64,000 bases of DNA, taken from contig JAPPLM010000053.1 of the NCBI GenBank assembly GCA_028874195.1, positions 1 to 64,000 on the forward strand, in the 5' to 3' direction. The translations under genes and the position numbers were made by a program. The notes under the pieces were generated by a model that saw nothing but the letters and a program-made list of their open reading frames with translations, did no database searches and was not told the origin of the DNA. Origin of the DNA: Chloroflexota bacterium (GTDB lineage: Bacteria > Chloroflexota > UBA11872 > VXOZ01). Shown here piece after piece: positions 40,568 through 49,654 of the stretch; the first letter of the stretch is position 1, and each line of letters starts with the position of its first letter.

Positions 40568-40704
40568 CCTCTGGCGTCCTAGGCGCGGCGGGAGAATCAC
40601 TAGCGCGCACTCTCGTTCCCTCCCTCTGTTACCATCCAGGTGTTGCTGGCAGCCAAGTGCGTTCGTTTTGCTTCTTCCCATAAAGACGATGAGTGAGACA
40701 CCAC

Positions 40705-40893
40705 ATGCGGAAAACGCTCAAGATCATCGCCCACGTCGTGCTCTTCTTGGTGGCATTCATCGTCTTCTACCTGGGCCTGGGCATTGGCCTCACCCGAGAT
40801 CCCAACCTCGGCACCGCGTTCTGGGCCCTCGCCGCGGCCATCGCCCTCGGCAATCTATTCTGGATCTACAAAACACGACCGCAAAAGCAGTAA
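40705..40893 (+). CDS. Small two-helix membrane protein
   Basis: A 62-residue protein with two predicted helices (IIAHVVLFLVAFIVFYLGLG and GTAFWALAAAIALGNLFWIY) and a basic C-terminus. No family recognised. No good ribosome-binding site precedes the ATG at 40705 or the GTG at 40693, so coding status rests on composition and the clean hydrophobic pattern. Confidence 0.5.
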   Translation: MRKTLKIIAHVVLFLVAFIVFYLGLGIGLTRDPNLGTAFWALAAAIALGNLFWIYKTRPQKQ

Positions 40894-41011
40894 TGCAGGC
40901 ATACGGTCAATTGCCTTTAGCAAATGATTGAACCGATCCTTGATCCCAAATCTGATCCCGCCTCTCCCGCCTTGTGCCCGCCATGCGTGACGGGAGTTTG
41001 AAAGCAGCGCT

Positions 41012-44000
41012 ATGACCGGCCAACTCTTCACGCAGTACTTCCTCACTGAGGGCATACAGGCAACCGAGGCGTGGCGGGAGTCCATGCGTAATCCACAGAA
41101 CTTTGCCGAGTTCAGGCAATCGCTGAGCGTGATTCTCGGCAGCGTACACCACGCTACTTCTCCCAACGAGGCCACTGTCGAGCAAGACATCATTCGTCCC
41201 GTATTCGATCTCTTAGATTGGCATGACTACCTGCCGCAGCAAGGCTCGGGCCGCAACGAGGACATTCCCGATCATCTGCTTTTCGCTGATGCGGCGGCCA
41301 AGGCCCGGGCAAACGCGCGCCAGAACTCCGCGGACCGCTATCAGGATGCGCTCGCCATACAAGAGAGCAAACGCTATGGCCTGCCCCTCGACAACCGCGA
41401 CCAACACGACAGAGCGCAGCGCGGCACGCCCCACGGCCAGATCCTCCGGTACCTGTCAACGGCGGAGACGGCCTCCGATGGGCGCATCCGCTGGGGCATT
41501 CTGACCAACGGCGCCGTCTGGCGGCTCTACGACTCCCGCGCCCGTCCCCGCGCCAGCGGTTTCTATGAAGCCGACCTTCACGCCCTGTTGCGGCAGGACA
41601 ATGACGCCGCTCTCCGCGCCTTCTACCTGCTCTTCCGGCGCGATGCTTTCACGCCGCTGGCGGGCGCCACGACCACCTTTCTCGAAGACGCCATCGCCGA
41701 GGGGCGGCGCTATGAGCAGCGGGTGGCGGACGATTTATCAGAAGTAGTCTTCACTGACGTGTTTCCCAATCTGGTCGCTGCCTTAGCGACACAAGGCGAT
41801 GGGACGGCTGCAAATGCCGCCGCCCTTGCCGACGCACGACATGCGGCCCTCATCTTCCTCTACCGGCTGCTCTTCATTCTTTATGCCGAGGACCGCAACC
41901 TCCTGCCGGTGAACGACGACCGCTACGACAATTACGGCCTGCGCATTCCGGTGCGGGATGAGATTTCCAATCGGATGCAGAGAGGAGACGCCTTTTCTAG
42001 CTCGGTGGCCAAGTACTATCGTCACCTGACCGATCTCTTTGCTCAGATCGATAACGGCGATCCTTCAATCGGCCTGCCGCCCTACAACGGCGGTCTTTTC
42101 GCGCCGGAGTCCGCGCCGCTGCTGCAGCGCGTCCAATTGTCGGATGCCGTCGTCGCGCCCATCATCTATGAATTGAGCCACACGCGCACCGCGCCCAAAG
42201 CCGATGCTGCCCGTCCGTTCGTCAACTACCGCGACATGTCCGTGCAGCAGCTTGGTTCCATCTACGAGCGGCTGCTGGAGCAAGCGCCGGTGCCAGGCGC
42301 TGACGGCGCGCTTACGCTGCGGCCCAACCCCTACGCCCGCAAGGACAGCGGCAGCTTCTACACGCCCCAGGAACTCGTCGATCTCATTGTCGAAAAGACG
42401 TTGGCGCCTTTGGTGGAAGAGCGCCTGCAAGCGTTTGAAGCCAAAGCGGCGCAACTCAGGAGCGACCGCCGCCCCAAAGCGGACCGCCTCAAGGAGCTAC
42501 AAGCCCTCGATCCGGCGGAAGCCGCGCTTGATTTAAAAATTCTCGATCCGGCCATGGGCAGCGGGCACTTTCTCGTCACCGCCGTAGACTACCTCTCCGA
42601 CTACATCGCCGACTTGGTCGAATACGTGCCCGGCGTGCCGGAGTGGCTCGACAATGACGGCGGCAACGCCTACGTCTCGCCCTTAGTGGACCGCATTGAC
42701 CGCATGCGGGCGGAGATATCCGGCCGGGCGCGTGAGTCTCGCTGGACGATTGACGAGAGCCAGCTCACCGACCAGGCCATCATCCGGCGCATGGTGCTCA
42801 AACGCTGCATCTACGGCGTGGACAAGAACCCTCTGGCCGTGGAATTGGCCAAGGTCGCGCTCTGGCTGCACAGCTTCACCGTCGGCGCGCCGCTCTCGTT
42901 CCTCGACCACCACCTGCGCTGCGGCGATTCGCTGCTCGGCCTGCGCGTGACCGAGGGCGTGGACGAGTTGATGCGTTTGGGCGGCCTGGGCGCGCAGTCG
43001 GCGATTGCCGGAGCCGAATCCGCCGCCGCGGGCATGCAGCGCATCGAGATGCTCTCCGATGCCGACGTAACCGAGGTGCGCGAGTCCGCGGCCTTGTTCG
43101 CGGGCGTGGAAGAGACCACCGCCGACCTGCGCCGCCTGCTCGACGCGCTCTGCGGCCTCCGCTGGCTCACCGGGGGCATGAAGAAGAAGGAACGCGCGCT
43201 CTTCGAATCACCCCTGTTCGAGACCCTGCACCAACACCCCAATGACGCCTTCAAGCTCCTGGCTCACGGGCCGCATGCTCCTGGTTCCCGCACAACCTGG
43301 GAGCCAGCGTCTACATCAGCTCAAGCGGGCATAGAACTACTGCGCGCGCCGCTCGATCCAGGCCACAACATCCGTCATTCCCGCGCAGATAGTGACCGTC
43401 GTTCCGGCGAAAGCCGGAATCCAGAAGGTGGTCTCCAAGCGGTCGATGCTGCCCGTCATTCCCGCGAAAGCGACACACTCCGTCATTCCCGTGAAAACGG
43501 GAATCCATCTTCCTCCGGTCCGATGGACTCCGGTTTTCACCGGAGTGACGATCCGCAAGCCCCGGCCTCTTCCGGTAGCGCAGGTTCGCACGGGACGAGC
43601 GCGCAACCTGCGTCCGCCGAGGGAAGAGAATCGGCAGCCGACGCAGGCAGGCAAGCCTCCGCGTCAGAATTCGCCCACCTCTGACGCCAGGCCCGCGCCA
43701 TCGCCGACCGGGAAAACTTCCTCCACTGGGAAGTCGCCTTCCCCGGCGTGTGGGCGCAGTGGCAGGACGCCCATCCGGCCGGCGGCTTCGACGCCGTCAT
43801 CGGCAACCCGCCCTGGGACCGCATCAAGCTGCAGGAAGTGGAGTGGTTCGCCACTCGCGCCCCGGACCTCGCCCGCGCTCCCACCACGGCCGCGCGTCGC
43901 AACGCCATCGAGGAATTGCGCGACCAGGGCGATCCCTTAGCGGAAGACTTCGACGCCGCCAAAGCCCGCGCCGACGGGCTGGGCAAACTGGTGCGCGCCT

Positions 44001-45493
44001 CCGGCCACTACCCCCTGCTGGGCAGCGGCGACGTCAACCTCTACTCCCTCTTCGTCGAGCGCGCCCTGCGCCTGGTGAAAACCGACGGTCTCGTCGGCCT
44101 GCTCACCCCGTCCGGCATCTACGCCGACAAGACCGCGGCCAGATTCTTCCAGTCAGTCTCCACACGCGGGCGCGTGGCGGGACTTTACGATTTCGAGAAT
44201 CGCCGCCTCGGTACCGACCTGCCGCCGTTCTTCCCGGACGTGGACTCGCGCTTCAAGTTCTGCGCCCTCATCGTCGGCGGCACGGCGCGGCAGTTCGCCG
44301 AGACCGCCTGCGCCTTCTTCCTGCACTCCACCAAGACCATCGCGGACTCCGACCGCTGCTTCCCGCTCACGCCGGACGATTTCGCCCGCGTCAATCCCAA
44401 CACCGGCACCGCGCCCGTCTTCCGCACCCGCCGCGACGCCGACATTACCCGCGCCGTCTACGCCGGCCATCCCGTGCTCGTCGACCGCTCCGACGGAACC
44501 GAACAGAAAACCTGGCCAGTCAAGTACCACACCATGTTCCACATGACCAACGACTCCCATCTCTTCCGCACCGCCGCGCAATTAGACGAGGAGGGCTTCT
44601 ACCCCGTCCAAGGCAACCGCTGGCAACGCGGCAAGGAGCTCTACCTACCCCTCTACCAAGGCCGCATGATCTGGCACTTCGACCACCGGGCGAACTCTGT
44701 AAGGCTCAACCCAGAAAGTGAGAAGGTCCCTTACTTGAGCGAGGAAGTTAGTGAAGTCCAGCACATGGATCCAAAGTTCTTGCCGCTGACCCAATACTGG
44801 GTCCCTAAGTCGAGCATTGAAACTGTCTTGCCGCCTGAGAACGGGTACACATTTGGATTTCGGCTAATCTCGAACCCAACGAATGAACGCACAATCGCGG
44901 GGGCAATAGTCCCATGGGCCGGATTCGGCAACTCAACCGGACTTCTCGTCTACGATGCAAGCCTGGTAGGGAACGGCAATAGCCAAGTAGAAGACTCTTC
45001 GATATCTGGTTCAGAAGTGGTGTCGTGCTTAGTCGCTAACCTGAATACCCTCTGCCTTGACTTCATTGCAAGGCAGAAGATTCAGGGCACAAATGTCAAC
45101 TGGTACATCGTCGAGCAACTCCCCGTCATCGCGCCCGACGCCTACGACCGCTGGTTCGGCCAGACCACCGCCCGCGCCCTCGTCCGCGACCACGTCCTCA
45201 AACTCACCTACACCGCCCACGACCTGGCCCCGTTCGCCCGCGACCTCGGCTACGACGGCCCGCCCTTCATCTGGGATGAAGAAGAGCGCCGCCACCTCCG
45301 CGCCCGCCTCGACGCCTGCTACTTCCACCTCTACGGCATCTCCCGCGCCGACGCCGCCTACATCCTCAGCACCTTCAAGATCGTCCGCGAGAAAGACGAA
45401 GCCGCCTTCAACACCTACCGCACCCAAAACCTCATCCTCGCCTACATGAACGCTCTCAACGCTGGCGATACCGAGACGGTGGTAGACCTGTAG
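41012..45493 (+). pseudogene. Type IIG (Eco57I-like) restriction-modification enzyme, split by an in-frame TGA
   Basis: One reading frame of 1,494 codons, stop included, is broken once, by TGA at 43682-43684. The first part (890 residues) has a PD-ExK-type nuclease region (PD at 86-87, ESK at 118-120) and methylase motif I DPAMGSGHF from residue 512. The second part keeps the same frame (RQARAIADRENFLHWEVAFPGVW...) and has the N6-adenine methylase motif NPPW near 43805, then target-recognition sequence. About 400 bp before the TGA are repeat-derived and break family similarity. A second polypeptide could start at GTG 43748. The enzyme is probably inactive unless the TGA is read through. Confidence 0.8.
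43373..43550. repeat. Cluster of palindromic CGTCATTCCCG repeats inside the type IIG gene
   Basis: Three copies of CGTCATTCCCG (43373, 43454, 43481) and a variant CGTCGTTCCGG (43397) occur with GAAAGCCGGAATCCA-type partners and an inverted CCGGTTTTCACCGGAGTGACG at the end. The cluster lies between conserved parts of the enzyme and is translated without a stop as RHSRENGNP-type peptide. The same family is seen at 3106-3150. Confidence 0.8.
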
Positions 45494-45742
45494 GCGAGGG
45501 CAAGCTTCCGTAGGGTAGCGGGTGACTGATTGGTTTCGGCAGTTCTTGGTGGGCCTAAGTGGACGGTAGATGGCACTGTCTTCGAGGTGTGGCTCGACAG
45601 CCTATACACTCCCGTGAGCCGCTAGCAAAACCATAAGCCGTTCGGCCTGTCCGCCCCTGTGCGTACAGCTTTTTCGATGTTTCAAACTTCCACAGAATGG
45701 TAGAATGCCATGTATAGAAGCATGCTGCGAAAAGGGAGACGG

Positions 45743-46057
45743 ATGAGAGACGCAGACACCCCGGCGCCTACACAGTCCCCCAAGATCATCACGCCAACCC
45801 GCCCTGGCGAAGAGATCGCCCGCTTGGGCGACGAGATATACGAGCGGGACATCCGGCAGCAAGTCGAGGCCGACCACCACGGAGAGGTCGTTGCCATAGA
45901 CGTGGACACCGGAAGCTGGGCCATTGGCGACAACGTGATTGCCGCGACGGACCGCCTGCGGATACAACACCCGGATGCTAGTGATGTCTGGCTGCTCCGG
46001 GTCGGATACCGGGCGCTGCATCACTTTGGGGGGCGTCCCCTGCGGAGAGCCGAGTGA
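45743..46057 (+). CDS. Small protein upstream of an aspartic protease, possible partner
   Basis: A 104-residue acidic protein (ATG at 45743 after AGGGAGA) with segments ARLGDEIYERDIRQQVEADHHGEVVAIDVDTGSW and WLLRVGYRALHHFGGRP. I recall this type as a common hypothetical small protein in cyanobacteria and Chloroflexota, often beside a second small gene. It overlaps the next gene by four bases (GTGA). Function is unknown; the arrangement is toxin-antitoxin-like, but that is inference. Confidence 0.72.
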   Translation: MRDADTPAPTQSPKIITPTRPGEEIARLGDEIYERDIRQQVEADHHGEVVAIDVDTGSWAIGDNVIAATDRLRIQHPDASDVWLLRVGYRALHHFGGRPLRRAE

Positions 46058-46425
46058 TAGAGGGCGTGGTGAACGCCGCCTACGAGCCGGTGATTACCCT
46101 TGTTGTGCGAGGTCCGTCGGGGCGGACTAGTGAAATCGAGGCAGTGGTAGACACCGGTTTCACTGGATTCTTGACCGTGACTCCAGCGTTGGCGACGGAG
46201 TTGGGATTGGACCTCCGGGGCATCAGCCGGGCGACCCTGGCCGATGGCAGCGAGGTAACCTTTCCTCAATACGGCGTCGCCGTGCTCTGGGACGGCCAGC
46301 CGAGATACATAGAGGCTGATGCCGCCGACACCACACCCCTGGTCGGTATGCGGTTGCTGGACAGGCACAACCTGAACATCGACGTCGAGAACGGCGGGCG
46401 CGTTCTCATTGAGGCCATAGCGTAG
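46054..46425 (+). CDS. Clan AA (retropepsin-like) aspartic protease
   Basis: A 123-residue protein with the aspartic-protease motif VVDTGFTGFLTV (DTG at the active site) and a later hydrophobic GMRLLDRHNLNIDV, as in single-domain retropepsin-like proteins that act as dimers. It starts at GTG within the stop of the previous gene, so the two are coupled. Substrate unknown. Confidence 0.8.
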   Translation: MIEGVVNAAYEPVITLVVRGPSGRTSEIEAVVDTGFTGFLTVTPALATELGLDLRGISRATLADGSEVTFPQYGVAVLWDGQPRYIEADAADTTPLVGMRLLDRHNLNIDVENGGRVLIEAIA

Positions 46426-46588
46426 CCCACGTTCCGGCACGTTCTACTCTTCAATCCCAACAGTGGCACGCCAGAGAACGTAGCATGGCTACTACTAGGT
46501 CTAACCATGCAGTTCCAAGCCTGCTCAAGGCCCTGGGCGACTCCTCGTATACTGGGGTTAGTTGCCTAGGAATCCGGTGAGTTTACCA

Positions 46589-47652
46589 ATGGCCTTTGCA
46601 CCCCGTTTTACCATCACGAACGCAATCACCGCGGCGCTCACTGAGATCGAGCGCGCGCGGGGCTTTCTGGAAGCGGCGACGCTGACGGATGCGTGGTTCG
46701 ACGCGATGCGTTCAGAGGCGTTTGTGCGGGAAGCGCATCACACGACGCATATCGAGGGCACGCGGCTGACGCTGGAGGAGGCAGCGGGTCTGCTGGCGGG
46801 CCGTGACGTGCCGGGAGCGGATGCCGACGACGCCCGCGAGGTGCTTAACTACCGTGAGGCGTTCGCATTCGTCAGCGCATACTTCAGCGACGGCGGGCCG
46901 CCGCGTGAAACGCGGCCGATTACCGAGCGGCTCATCCTGGAAATCCATCGGCGCTTGGTGGCCGGCGTGCGTGGTGGATCTGCGGCGCCGGGGCAGTACC
47001 GCCGCGTGCAGAACTACGTCATCGATGCGACCACCGGCGCGACGATCTACACGCCGCCGCCGACCGCAGACGTGCCCCGGCTCATGGGCGAACTGGGGGC
47101 GTGGTTGAACCGCCCTAGTGACATGCACCCCGTCATCGTCAGCGGTATCGCGCAATTCCAACTGGTGCACATCCATCCCTTCCTGGACGGCAACGGGCGC
47201 GCGTCGCGGCTGCTCTCGACGCTCTGCCTCTACCGCGCGGGCTATGACTTCAAGCGGCTCTTCACGCTGAGCGAGTACTACGACCGGGACCGAACTGCGT
47301 TCTACGGCGCTCTGCAAGGCGTGCGGCGGGCAAACATGACCTGACCGGCTGGCTCGAGTACTTCACGCAAGGCCTTGCGACCCAACTGGCGGAGGTCAGG
47401 CAGCGGGGAGAGGCAGCGATCCAGCAGGATGCGCTGGCGCAACGCCACGGTCTGACGGAGCGGCAGGCACGCGCGCTTGGACACGTGCTGGAACGCGGCA
47501 GGATTACGATTGCCGAAGGCGAAGCGCTCTTTCCAGAGGTGTCACGGCGGACGCTCCAGCGCGACTTGAGGGCCCTGGTGGAAAAGGGGTTGCTCCAGCG
47601 TCGGCAAGGCACGAACCGGCTGGAGTACGTGCTAGCGGATAGTTCCGGCTGA
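46589..47652 (+). pseudogene. Fic-family AMP-transferase-like gene with a frameshift
   Basis: The first frame (ATG 46589, GGTGAG upstream) encodes the Fic domain with the inhibitory motif THIEG (TTHIEG fits S/T-x-x-x-E-G/N) and the catalytic [12 protein letters not shown], then stops at 47344. The C-terminal winged-helix part (GWLEYF..., then RRTLQRDLRALVEKGLL) continues in another frame to TGA at 47650-47652. One base lost between about 47328 and 47335 explains it. Fic proteins AMPylate targets and often pair with such DNA-binding tails. The catalytic domain itself is intact, so a shortened protein may still be made. Confidence 0.8.
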
Positions 47653-47686
47653 ACTTGCGACAAACTTGCGCCACAACTTGCGACAG
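47652..47686. repeat. Three short AACTTGCG.CA units after the fic gene
   Basis: AACTTGCGACA, AACTTGCGCCAC and AACTTGCGACAG follow one another directly after the frameshifted fic stop. Too short to assign a role. Confidence 0.4.
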
Positions 47687-47849
47687 AGTTGTGAAAATCG
47701 AACCGCGTCGTGCGGCTGGCGCGAACGTCTATCTACACATGGTGAAGGCTTTAGCTTGCTTTCGGCTAAGCACTTTGCCGAGACGGTGTCCGTGCTTTGG
47801 CGCCAAGGAAAAACATCCAGTGAGTCGCTGGCAAGAGTGGCGGAAAGGT

Positions 47850-48962
47850 TTACCCCCAGATGTTGCGGGCGGTCTCGGCGACGATGCGGAGTTTCGCGTT
47901 TTGCTGCTCGATGGTGATTGGATTGCCGACGATGGATGAGGCGAACCCGCACTGCGGACTGATGGCGAGTTGCTCGAGCGGGAAGTGGCGGGCAGCCTCG
48001 GCGACCCGCGACTCAAGCTCGGATACGTTCTCCGCACGTGGTGACTTGGTCGTGACCAGCCCCAGCGCCACGAGCTTGTCGTCTGGCACGCCGCGCAGAG
48101 GCTCGAATGAGCCGGAGCGGGGGTCGTCGTATTCCAGCATCAGCCGCTGCGCGTTTATGCGCTGGAGAACCGGCTCAACTATCCGGTCGTAACTGCCTTG
48201 GACCAGCCAACGGCCGCCCTGGTTCCCGCGTCAGAGGTGGACGGCGAAAACGACTTCTGAGAAACCGTCCATCACGGCGTTGTCCAGCTCGACGCCCTGG
48301 GCAATCCAGTCCTCCGCAGACCAGCCCTGGGACTCGTAGAATGCCGCCCACTGCGGATCCAGCACGAGTGGGTAGTGCGGGGCGTCGAGTTGGATGTAAT
48401 TCGCCCCCAGCCTGATCAGTTCTGCAATCTCCTCACGGACAATCAGCGCGACATCGGCCAGAAACGCATCCAGCGTGGGGTAGGCCCCAGCGGACGTCGC
48501 CGGCGACCAGAAGTTGGCGAAGAGGCTGGGGCTCGGCAACGTCACCTTTACGATGCGGGAAGTGCGGCCGCGCAGGTAGGTGAACTCCTCGGCAGACAGG
48601 TGGCGCTTCCGTTGGAGGCGACCGACGACACCCAGTGTCGCGGGACGTTCCGTGCGCGCGTCTCCTACTTGCTCGTCGCCCTGCCAATCGCCCCAGAGGA
48701 ACGCGTCGATGTCGAACTCGCCAAAGCCCGCGACCGCCTCGGGCATCTGACTCTGGAACGAGAGCCGGCGCATTTCGCCGTCGGTGAGGATCTCAAGTCC
48801 GGCCTCCTCCTGGGCAGCCACGGCGCTATCGACGGCGGTGTCCTCGGCGCGCTTGAATGCCGCGGGCACAATGCGCCCGGCCGCAAAGTCCTCGCGCGCG
48901 GCGAGGAGCTCCGGCGGTCTAATGAGGCTCCCAACGACATCGGCATGAGGGAGATTCAGCAT
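47850..48962 (-). CDS. MetE-like (cobalamin-independent methionine synthase II family) protein with in-frame TGA at a zinc-ligand position
   Basis: The frame of 371 codons, stop included, is full length for the family: it starts MLNLPHADVVGSLIRPPELL, has ILTDGEMRR and ANYIQLDAPHYPL, and ends with SPQCGFASS. One codon, 244 (48231-48233), is TGA. It stands where the family has the zinc cysteine of the HxC motif (here H242-L243-TGA), followed by RGNQGGRWL. In E. coli MetE the zinc is bound by His641, Cys643, Glu665 and Cys726; the later cysteine is kept here in SPQCGF. Either selenocysteine replaces this cysteine or the gene is inactivated by a point mutation. The substrate may be homocysteine or another thiol. 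Confidence 0.75.
48200..48219 (-). promoter_or_regulatory. SECIS-like hairpin downstream of the TGA codon
   Basis: On the mRNA, GGGCGGCC-GUU-GGCUGGUCC folds with eight pairs (two of them G-U) and one bulged G. The apical loop GUU begins 20 bases after the UGA. Bacterial SECIS elements usually have a loop of 3-14 bases, G in one of its first two positions, 16-37 bases after UGA; this hairpin satisfies all three. It overlaps conserved codons (GGRWLVQ), so chance is possible. Confidence 0.4.
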
Positions 48963-49260
48963 GGCGAACAGCCCCGCAATTCTTGGCGGTTTGGGGTAGA
49001 TAAGTCGGATCTGCCGAGTAGGTGGCTTACCCAGACGATCCGGGCAGCGACAACGCGGCGTTCCATCCAACTTTGGGACCCAATTGCGGCGAGACCAGCA
49101 GCAGCAACCGAGCAAGCGCCGCCACGCGAGCACACAATGACTGACCCCATGCGGCTCATTTCAACCACGGGCTTCACTCCAAGGGAATAGCGGTAACTCC
49201 GATGCAGAATTCTCCGCTTGCCGATGTGTATGAACTCCGCCGGCCCATCAGTAGGTCGAG

Positions 49261-49345
49261 TGGTGGGGACGGCGGGACTCGAACCCGCACGCCTTGCGGC
49301 ACATGATCCTAAGTCATGCTCGTCTTCCAGTTCCGACACGTCCCC
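49261..49345 (-). tRNA. tRNA-Leu (anticodon UAG)
   Basis: Acceptor arms GGGGACG and CGTCCCC pair, the T-arm is GCGGGTTCGAGTCCCGC, and a long variable arm marks a class II tRNA. The anticodon loop CTTAGGA gives UAG, reading CUA. The CCA end is encoded. It closes the accessory stretch of 41-49 kb. Confidence 0.95.
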
Positions 49346-49419
49346 GCGCTTTCTATTCTAGCAGTGGGGGGCGGGTGCGACTAGGCGGCCTCGCAAGGGA
49401 AGTCAATCGCGCCAGAGCA

Positions 49420-49643
49420 CTTCGACCCTTCGGCAAGCTCAGGGCAGGCAAGGCTCAGTGTGAACGGCAAAGGGGCTCCGCGTTCATGCTTCGACAAGCT
49501 CAGCACGAACGGTTATAAGGCCATTCGTTTCACACTTCAACAGGAGCGCGGCGCAGCCGCCTCAGCAGCGAACCGTGAGAGCAGCATTCCGTTCACGCTT
49601 CGAACCTGCGGCAAGCTCAGGCAAGCGAAGCTCAGCGCGAATG
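49420..49643. repeat. Cluster of TTCGACAAGCTCAG-type repeats beside tRNA-Leu
   Basis: Three related units (49420-49467, 49489-49512, 49598-49643) share TTCGA...GGCAAGCTCAG and a GCTCAG.G.GAA.GG end. They fill most of the 309-bp gap between tRNA-Leu and the flavoprotein gene, and I see no gene there. Such units are dispersed in many environmental genomes. Confidence 0.7.
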
Positions 49644-49654
49644 GAATTCTGACG

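Noticed and set aside
43373-43550. CRISPR array
   Set aside because: Units are palindromic, unevenly spaced and diverged, with no constant spacer length and no cas genes.
43750-44721. 323-residue plus-strand open frame rich in Arg and Pro
   Set aside because: It is a shadow of the methylase half in another frame: composition is low-complexity and the methylase frame has the real motifs.
45602-46024. 140-residue minus-strand open frame
   Set aside because: Antisense to the small acidic protein gene, which has a ribosome-binding site and stop-start overlap with the protease gene.
43682-48233. Genome-wide recoding of TGA to Trp or Gly as the cause of in-frame TGA codons
   Set aside because: TGA ends many intact genes here (ruvC, atpF, the STAS-operon genes), tRNA-Trp has the normal CCA anticodon, and only two genes contain internal TGA.
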